This document shows positions 58,097 to 64,000 of a stretch of DNA of 64,000 nt, piece after piece. This DNA comes from Caenorhabditis remanei (taxonomy: Eukaryota > Nematoda > Chromadorea > Rhabditida > Rhabditidae). A model generated the notes under the pieces. That model was not told the DNA's origin. It did no database searches and worked only from the letters and a program-made list of their open reading frames with translations. How positions within the stretch are numbered: position 1 is the first letter of the stretch; each line of letters starts with the position of its first letter. The stretch spans positions 2,771,717 to 2,835,716 of the forward strand of contig NC_071330.1 in assembly GCF_010183535.1 (NCBI RefSeq), in the 5' to 3' direction. Both the position numbers and the translations under genes were made by a program.

Positions 58097-58457
58097 CAGT
58101 ACCGCCCAAAAGGTTATCAACTTTGGCTGTTTTCAGTTGAAAATGCCCAACTTTGAGAGTGTGTCATGGTAATACTGATTGTTCCACAAAGTAGATTTTT
58201 AATGAATTATACAGAACAAAGGTAGATCTTCATTTCTGTAGTTGACAATTTTTTTGTACGGACACTCCCTAGAGAGTTATGGTCATTTTAAGACGACATT
58301 TCAAAAATCGCACTATTTTTGCACTGAAATGGGTCCATTTGAGGGAGAAATTACTTTGTCGATACGTAACTTGCTAGAGAGTGCCCGTACAAAAAAGTTG
58401 TCAACTACAAAAATGAAGATCTACCTTCGTTCTGTATAGTTCATTAAAAATCTACTC
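58097..58457. mobile_element. foldback, right end missing
   Basis: The left end CAGTACCGCCCAAAAGGTTA follows TA. Inner arms (TTGTACGGACACTCCCTAGA / AGAGAGTGCCCGTACAA) are mirrored, but the right terminal repeat is absent. Sibling of 39322 and 61700. Confidence 0.7.
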
Positions 58458-58841
58458 AGCAGTAATTTCTGAAAACGTGGTTTTTTGGGCATTTTCTGCA
58501 AAACTTCGACTGAATTGATGATTTTTATAAGTTCTACAGTGAATTTAGTGATAAAAAATACTTGAAAATTATTATTGGGGTGTCAAAAATTTGAAAAATT
58601 TTCCACCCGGGCCGGGCCAGCAAAATTTTTCCTCGGCCCGGCCTGTCAAATGACAAGTATGGAAAATCTCTCTATTTTGCACTGAAATGGGCGATTTATA
58701 AAAGAAGGTCTCGACGCGTGGGTTATTTCTCAAAGGTTGAAAAAAGCTTTTTATGCTCTATTTTTTCAACGTGAAAGCTCATATTAGAGTAATGGAAACA
58801 GTAATAATTCATTCCTTGGAAAAACTCCAAATCATCAAAAT

Positions 58842-60672
58842 ATGAATCGAAATTCGAAAAGAAAATTAGATTACGAGAATGGAAAGCGGCTCTCCTACTT
58901 GTTATTTGCCTCACTTCTTGGCTTTATGTCATTCATGAAACCACAAGATTTTAATTTCTTTTTTAAAGTTGGTTTTCAGATAACGAATTGCAAGCTCTAA
59001 GGATACATTTTTCTTCGACTAGCTTTATTTTCCAGGTATATGTCCCGGTACTACAATCAAGTGGTGTACTCCCGATTGCGTTATTCGGAGCATCGAATAT
59101 TATCAACAGTGGAAATTACGAATGGTCCCACCTTTTGGACGTTTTCTGTATCATTCTTTCGGGAATCACGGTGATTATTGGATGTGTTATTATTGTAAAA
59201 ATGGGTACAAGTGCGTTTTTTTGAAATTGATTTAACAACATAGGTGAACGTGTTTTTTTTTTCAGAAAGTGAATTTGGATGTCGTCGTGTGTTGGTTACG
59301 ACAATTCTGAACAATGAGGTTAAACGAAACATCGTGAAACGGGCCTTAAAGTACAGTTTATTCTGTAATACAGAGCTCAGTGATTCAAGAAACCAAGACA
59401 TGGTTTGTGCACCTGTAATCATAGTAGAACGCGATATTTCTTTAGGTGGCCCTGATTCTTTACTTCCGTAGTGTAGAAAAGTGCCAAAAATTCGTCGAGG
59501 GCGTCACAGATATCTACACCGAACAGGGACTATTTGCGCAAAAACTTGAAGATTCAGATGGATTGAAAGGGCTCGAAGTCTTGCAAAACGTGAACCCAGT
59601 CCAATCATGCTGTTCATCGAATTCTTTCAAGAACGGTAAGTCATGAATGTTACAGAATACTGATTGAATGAGCTTAATTTCAGGATATATGAAAGGCGAG
59701 AAATTGATAATATCGCGTGTAATCGAGACTGTTCTTTTGCGTCAAGTTAATGCTCAGAAACTCGTGGTTCGACTGTTCCGTTGGAAGGTAGGAATCCGAT
59801 AAGTACTCAATGAATTCCGTTTATTATTCAGATTGATTGGAACTTAGTCTTTAATGCTATGGTCTTGCTATCCTCAACCGCATCCCTGTTCTCCACTTAT
59901 GTCTCGACGGATTTCGCAAGCAAAACCCTTCAACATGGTTATTTCTTTGGAATTGCATACGGAATTATTGGTTCGGTTATGGGGATTTTCGCAAGACTTT
60001 GGAAAGGTGAGTTCAAATATTGATCTACCTACGTTTGGAAATCATTATGAAACATGCAGTTCTAAAACCTACAGAAAGATATCATATTTTGCTTTTTCTT
60101 TTGGAAACGTAAAATTCTGTAATGGTATCACTGATAGTCTCACAAAAAAGAATACATTTTGTAAGGATCATATAGATCAAAAGTAGATCATCCTTTTTGT
60201 AGTTAACAACTGTTGCGAATTGCAGCTGTGTCGTTTTAGAACAGAGCGCGTTTGCTAAAACAACTTTTCTATTAGCAGCCCACCGCCTCTTGCAACTGCG
60301 CCCCACCGCAAACGAGAGAGTATCGGCGAGAGACACAGAGTTTTCTCTCGCGCCGACAATTATTTCTACTTTTTTTGAAATCTATTTTCGCTATTTTTCA
60401 TCATATTTACGAGAAAAACCAACGAAATTTAAAAAAAAAAAGATCGAAAACGGTGAAACTATTTGTCGGCACGAGAGAAAACTCTGCGTCTCTTAAGATA
60501 CTCTCTCATTTGCGGTGGAGCGCAGTTGTGACAAAAATGGTTTGCTAATACTAATTCTAGCTAATTGCCCAATTAAGTAGAATGTTTGTTTCGGTAAAAA
60601 ATTAGATACGTGGCATTGCCGAAATTGTCAAAAATTTTTTGGTTGTTATTTTCAGGTGGTGCCGCACGATAA
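58842..60672 (+). CDS. multi-pass membrane protein, unknown family, 3' end altered by an insertion
   Basis: Exons are 58842..58967, 59036..59204, 59266..59402, 59446..59635, 59684..59787, 59832..60006 and 60656..60672, all in phase, giving 305 residues as the sequence now reads. Hydrophobic helices lie near residues 19-33, 44-62, 75-96, 247-266 and 280-296. Between them is a soluble region with GVTDIYTEQGLFAQKLED and two adjacent Cys (QSCCSS). I do not recognise the family. The present frame ends RLWKGGAAR then TAA, and that stop lies inside a 240-bp element (60665-60904) that interrupts exon 7. Without the element the frame would continue past the junction into DKPTMVGVI. Whether the truncated protein works is unknown. 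Confidence 0.75.
60285..60550. mobile_element. long GCGCTC-core MITE variant in the membrane-protein intron
   Basis: TTGCAACTGCGCCCCACCGC ... GCGGTGGAGCGCAGTTGTGA with GAGAGAGTATC and CTCTCTCATTTGCGG mirrored inside. The inner loop is longer than in the 140-bp copies. Confidence 0.65.
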
Positions 60673-60904
60673 TTCAAAGTTAACCTATGCAAACGCGCTC
60701 TTTTGAGAAAAATAGCTTACCTAAATTTTTTTGTTTAAACTGAAAAACTTTGTCAAGAAATAGTTTTAAGGAGAAATATAATCGAGAAAGGCCAATTTTT
60801 TGAAAAAACAAAACGTATCAAAAAAATGCAATTTAGGCGTCAAATAATATTACCAAAATGTGGTCTCAACAAAGCGCGTTTGCATAGGTTACGATTGAAT
60901 TACC
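60665..60904. mobile_element. 240-bp MITE with 9-bp target duplication inside a coding exon
   Basis: GTGGTGCCG occurs directly on both sides (60656-60664, 60905-60913). The ends are imperfect inverted repeats (ACGATAATTCAAAGTTAACC and, inverted, ACGGTAATTCAATCGTAACC) running into CTATGCAAACGCGCTC. A 9-bp duplication is characteristic of Mutator-like elements. The first copy of the duplication begins right after the splice acceptor TTTTCAG. Confidence 0.8.
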
Positions 60905-61189
60905 GTGGTGCCGATAAGCCGACAATGGTTGGAGTCATTGTAGTCCCTGAACGTATCGAAGGATGATACCCAATGGATTCTGCATATTCGAAATTCTCCC
61001 ACTTAAAATTAATGTAACTCCAGACTTCCAGTGCAATGGAATCTTCAATTAAGCAATTTTCAGAATTGCATTGTTATTGGATACCACGTGAATGAGGGTG
61101 TTTGCTCTTACACGAAGAAATTTCTAGAAGACGGTGCACTGGACCCTCAATATGGAGTGGTGGCAGACATTCATACTGAAGTTCTATGA
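60905..61189 (+). pseudogene. stranded 3' coding sequence of the membrane-protein gene
   Basis: Beyond the element the ancestral frame resumes (DKPTMVGVI), has a possible donor at GTAGTC, and continues in phase at 61064..61189 after AATTTTCAG. That exon encodes NCIVIGYHVNEGVCSYTKKF and on to DIHTEVL with a TGA. With the element in place these codons lie behind a stop, unless splicing removes the element. Confidence 0.6.
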
Positions 61190-61433
61190 AAAGAAGAAAT
61201 TTTCTGATGACGAGTATTCAAAACCGGAACCAATAAAACAACAGAAATAAGATTCATTGCACATGAAAAGAACAAAGCATCGGTAGAGAAATAAAATCAT
61301 CGGATCACAGAAAAATGCCTTTAGTGAATAGTTGTCTTTGGAATGTTTTGAAGATGAGATATGCTGTGAATTTAAACAAAAAGTGACTTAGAATAGACAA
61401 AAGTGAGTAATTACAAGGTAGAAGGGTGCATAT

Positions 61434-61559
61434 ATGAAACTAATCGTAATCAATATCGTGGCCATGATCGTGGTCGTGACCATGATCGTGATCGTGATCA
61501 TGATCGTGTTCATGATAGTGTTCAAGAAGCGACTCAGCATCGTGACCACTTCGTGCTGA
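61434..61559 (+). other. GATCGT hexamer array with an all-hydrophobic mini-ORF
   Basis: GATCGTGATCGTGATCATGATCGTG-type repeats. One frame from an ATG gives a 41-residue peptide that is almost entirely Ile, Val and Met (NIVAMIVVVTMIVIVIMIVF) before FKKRLSIV. Another frame gives alternating His/Asp/Arg. This is most likely a by-product of the repeat; no splice or promoter context supports a gene. Confidence 0.4.
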
Positions 61560-61699
61560 GGAGAATCTCAGAATGCGCTTCTTGCATTTCTCCATGAATA
61601 ACATTGTACACAAGCAGGTTGTGGAGAAGAACAGTACGAGTGCTACTGAAAAAAAGCGGATTTCGACGGTCTATGGAGAACTCCCTACAGTGTCTGACC

Positions 61700-62040
61700 T
61701 ACGGTACCGTGCAGTAAGAAATACAATTTTGAGAAGGTGTTACGGTAATACTGATTGCCCCACAAAGTAAATTATGTACTAACCATAAAGAACAAAGGCC
61801 GAGCTTCATTTTTGTAGTTGACGACTTTTTTGTACGGGCACTCCCTAGAGAGTTACAGTTATTTTAAGGGGACAGCTCTAAAATCACTCTATTTTTCACT
61901 GAAATGACACGATTTCAGGGAGAAATTACTTTGTCGATATGTAACTCGCTAGGGAGTGTCCGTATAGAAAAGTTGTCAACTACAAAAATGAAGTTCTACT
62001 GTTGATCTATACACTCCGTAAACAATTGATATTGTGATAC
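61700..62040. mobile_element. foldback of the CAGTACCGC family, ends decayed
   Basis: Inner arms TTTGTACGGGCACTCCCTAG / CTAGGGAGTGTCCGTATAGA and the flanking GTTGACGACTTTT / AAAAGTTGTCAACTAC match 58097-58457. Outer ends are not clear. Confidence 0.65.
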
Positions 62041-62122
62041 CACCAGGGAGGTCGTGTCACAGTCAGAAATTTGACAATTTCCAACTAAAAACTGCAAGTA
62101 TCCCATTTTTATGGCTAGTAAT

Positions 62123-62467
62123 CAGAGTTGTACGGAATGACATTTTTCGATTTCCGGAATCCGGAACCGGAATGACGAAATAACTCGGAATTCCGGAATT
62201 CCGAATGATTCGATAAATTTGCAAGAGTCATTTTTCGAGTGTTTTTAATGATAAATAAAATTTTAAACTACTTTTGAAGATCAAAACCAAAAAAAAAGGG
62301 CTATACTTGCTTTTTATACTCAAAAAAATTTAAAATTTCAACTTCTGGATTCCGGAAAAAAGGAAACTCAAAAAACCGGAATCCGCAACCGGAATTAAAA
62401 TTTTCACTTTCCGGAATCCGGAAACGGAACCGGAATGTCAAAAAACCCGGCATTCCGGACAACTCTG
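62123..62467. mobile_element. hAT-like MITE abutting the acid phosphatase stop codon
   Basis: Ends CAGAGTTGTACGGAATGACA and the inverted CAGAGTTGTCCGGAATGCC, with CTAGTAAT on both sides (62115-62122, 62468-62475). CTA at 62468-62470 is the TAG stop of the minus-strand gene. Confidence 0.9.
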
Positions 62468-63950
62468 CTAGTAATGTACAGTTTTTAGACTATCAAAAAC
62501 GCTATCTATCCAGATCTCCCTGTTCATCCAGACGTTTCTATACCAACCTAAATACACAAGTTCGCCCCCCTGCACCAATCCACACTCCTTCTCCCAATCA
62601 TCCGGGAAGTATTTGCTCAAATCCTTGCCAAGACTTTCGAGTGTACACGGTGCATCACACCCCGGGATACTGTACTCAATCAATCGATCGATATCTGTAT
62701 CATTCTTATGGAACACTCGAATCACTCGTGTTTCGTTCGCCATTTTGTGCATTTCAATGAGTAGACACGTCGCGTATTTCGGATAGATTTCGTAGAATAT
62801 TCCGAGGGTGGCAAGGAGTGCCGCGATTGTTGAGTCGTGCTGAAAATAAAACGTCTGGCGCGTCTTAGACGCTTTCCCACTTACCGCCGAGTACGCATAA
62901 AACTTCGCCTCATTCCCCAATTTTCCGTTTGATTTATCACTGAATCGATGGAATATCTCTTCTAGAAGTGTTCCTCCACGTAGTCGTCGAAGGGTATCAG
63001 TGTGGAATTCCAGCTGAGACACCTCGTTATACAAGTCATTCACACGAGAGAATATACTGGAATTCATCCACGACGGCCACGAGATGTTGTGCTGGCTCTG
63101 CAAACGCGCTCTATTGAAACCGAGGAAAAGTGCTTGGGGAATTGAGAGACGCAGGGAAAAGTCAAGGAGATTTCGTTAGAGCGCAGTTGTAAAATCTTTG
63201 CAGCGATACTTGAAAATTTTGATTAGAATTTCAGGTCACGCCCACTGCGTCTCTCATATCTTACTATTACTGCTATCAATAGAGCGCATGTTTTATCTGG
63301 CGCGCCTTCGGCGTGTTTTATATGAATTCTTATTTTCAGAACCGGCCTGTGTGTTCAGGTGTCCGGATTTTCAAAAATCTGTCCTAGTTTTGCAATTTTA
63401 CGCTGATCTGGCGCATCTTTGGCGCGTTTTTCTACCCGAAATTTTAATTTTAAGAATCGGTCTGTACGTCCACATATCCGGATTTCCGTAAATCTGTCAA
63501 TATTTTCAGGTGGTAATCTGGAGCGCTTTCGGCGCGTTTTTCAAAGAAAATGCCCAGTTTTCATAAACTGTCTGTGTGTCCAGGAGTCCGGATATCCGAC
63601 AACAAAATTTTCCGGTGTCTGGCGCGCCTTCGACGCGTTTTTGAAAGTTGCAATTTTCTGACTGTCTATTTCCAGATTATATGCTCATCTGGCGCACCTT
63701 CAGCGCTTTTCTTTCCAACCTTATATCTCTGTCTGTCGATCTGTCAATCCATATGTCCAATTACCTCACAAAACAAGTTATCATAAATCTTCCACGTGGC
63801 TTTCAACTCCATATCGGGCAAATTCAATTTCTCGGAGAAGAATTTGAGCTCCGCGGCAAATTTTCGGCGTATTCCATCTGCTTTTTCCGATTTCCATTGT
63901 TTGTTCATCTCGATTTCAGCCGTCGGACAACTCACTTCTTCATAGAGTTC
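62468..63950 (-). CDS. histidine acid phosphatase, 3' part
   Basis: Partial; it continues past the right edge. Exons in transcription order are 63950..63765, 63097..62885 and 62839..62468, with a TAG stop. This is the branch-2 histidine phosphatase family, which hydrolyses phosphomonoesters at acid pH and is usually secreted or lysosomal. The diagnostic C-terminal HD motif reads AYSAHDSTIAALLATLG, followed by YATCLLIEMHK and a Cys-containing tail (GCDAPCTLESL, ECGLVQGG). N-glycosylation sequons (NIS, NSS, NET and NDT) fit secretion. The N-terminal RHGxR motif must lie beyond the window. The 45-bp intron 62840-62884 has no in-frame stop and would break SA-HD if retained. The acceptor of intron 63098..63764 is the end of a GCGCTC motif (AATAGAGCGCGTTTGCAG). 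Confidence 0.93.
63098..63205. repeat. GCGCTC-core MITE forming an intron's 3' end
   Basis: CTCTGCAAACGCGCTCTATTG to TTAGAGCGCAGTTGTAAAATC with the family interior GAGAGACGCAGGGAAAA. Its left edge is the acid phosphatase splice acceptor on the minus strand. Confidence 0.65.
63290..63745. repeat. degenerate minisatellite, unit about 90-110 bp
   Basis: Four to five units each containing CTGGCGCGCCTTCGGCGYGTTTTT, then an AT-rich spacer with an AAYTGTCTGTGTGTCCAGGWGTCCGGAT-like string. It occupies the acid phosphatase intron. Confidence 0.7.
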
Positions 63951-64000
63951 CTGGAATTCAAAAATGGTTGGTGGTGGCCTAACTTTTCTGAGTAAGGGAT

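Larger units (their letters stand above)
44661..58841. other. 14-kb gene-poor intergenic region
   Basis: I find no frame with credible splice partners or family motifs between the first exon at 44660 and the ATG at 58842. The stretch holds foldback elements (46863, 50592, 50950, 54717, 57095 and 58097), hAT-like and GCGCTC MITEs, and simple repeats. Segments 47240-49700 and 53110-54700 contain only scattered GCGCTC motifs and T- or GA-rich tracts that I cannot assign. Confidence 0.55.

Overview
The window is nuclear DNA of a nematode, almost certainly a Caenorhabditis species other than C. elegans. Genes have many short introns (39-62 bp is common) with TTTTCAG or TTTCCAG acceptors, several ATGs sit directly behind such an acceptor (spliced-leader style), and the predicted proteins are nematode types: gos-28, rpe-1, tandem F-box/FBA_2 genes and a DUF19 (T20D4.11-like) secreted protein. 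I assembled the gene models by hand from splice signals and reading-frame continuity. There was no transcript evidence and no database search.

Layout. (1) 1-1900: the 3' end of a plus-strand gene of unknown function. (2) 2024-17694: five minus-strand genes head to tail with gaps of roughly 260-450 bp, in transcription order a disordered protein, a small acyl-CoA-binding protein, a proline/glutamine-rich nuclear-looking protein, gos-28 (Golgi SNARE) and rpe-1 (ribulose-phosphate 3-epimerase). The spacing fits one trans-spliced operon. (3) 18381-28054: a plus-strand cation diffusion facilitator with the manganese-type motif pair. Its last intron is about 6.8 kb and holds three intact F-box genes on the other strand. 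A fourth F-box gene and a second, nearly identical copy of the transporter's last exon (32631-32792) lie downstream, so part of the locus is a segmental duplication. (4) 33033-35660: a secreted 12-cysteine DUF19 gene, with broken relatives at 28297-28430 and 37220-37710. (5) 38464-44660: a small single-pass membrane protein with two alternative first exons. (6) 44661-58841: about 14 kb with no gene I can support, full of foldback transposons. (7) 58842-61189: a multi-pass membrane protein whose 3' coding part is interrupted by a small insertion with a 9-bp target duplication. (8) 62468-63950: the 3' part of a histidine acid phosphatase, running off the right edge.

The other main content is DNA-only transposon debris. 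There are long foldback elements with TTAA, TA or TNA target duplications, short hAT-like elements with 8-bp duplications, and a TA-flanked MITE family whose ends start TTAGCACGACACGC. There is also a dispersed GCGCTCYAYTGA motif that repeatedly sits exactly on intron ends. In several cases a paralogous or opposite-arm copy supplies the empty site.
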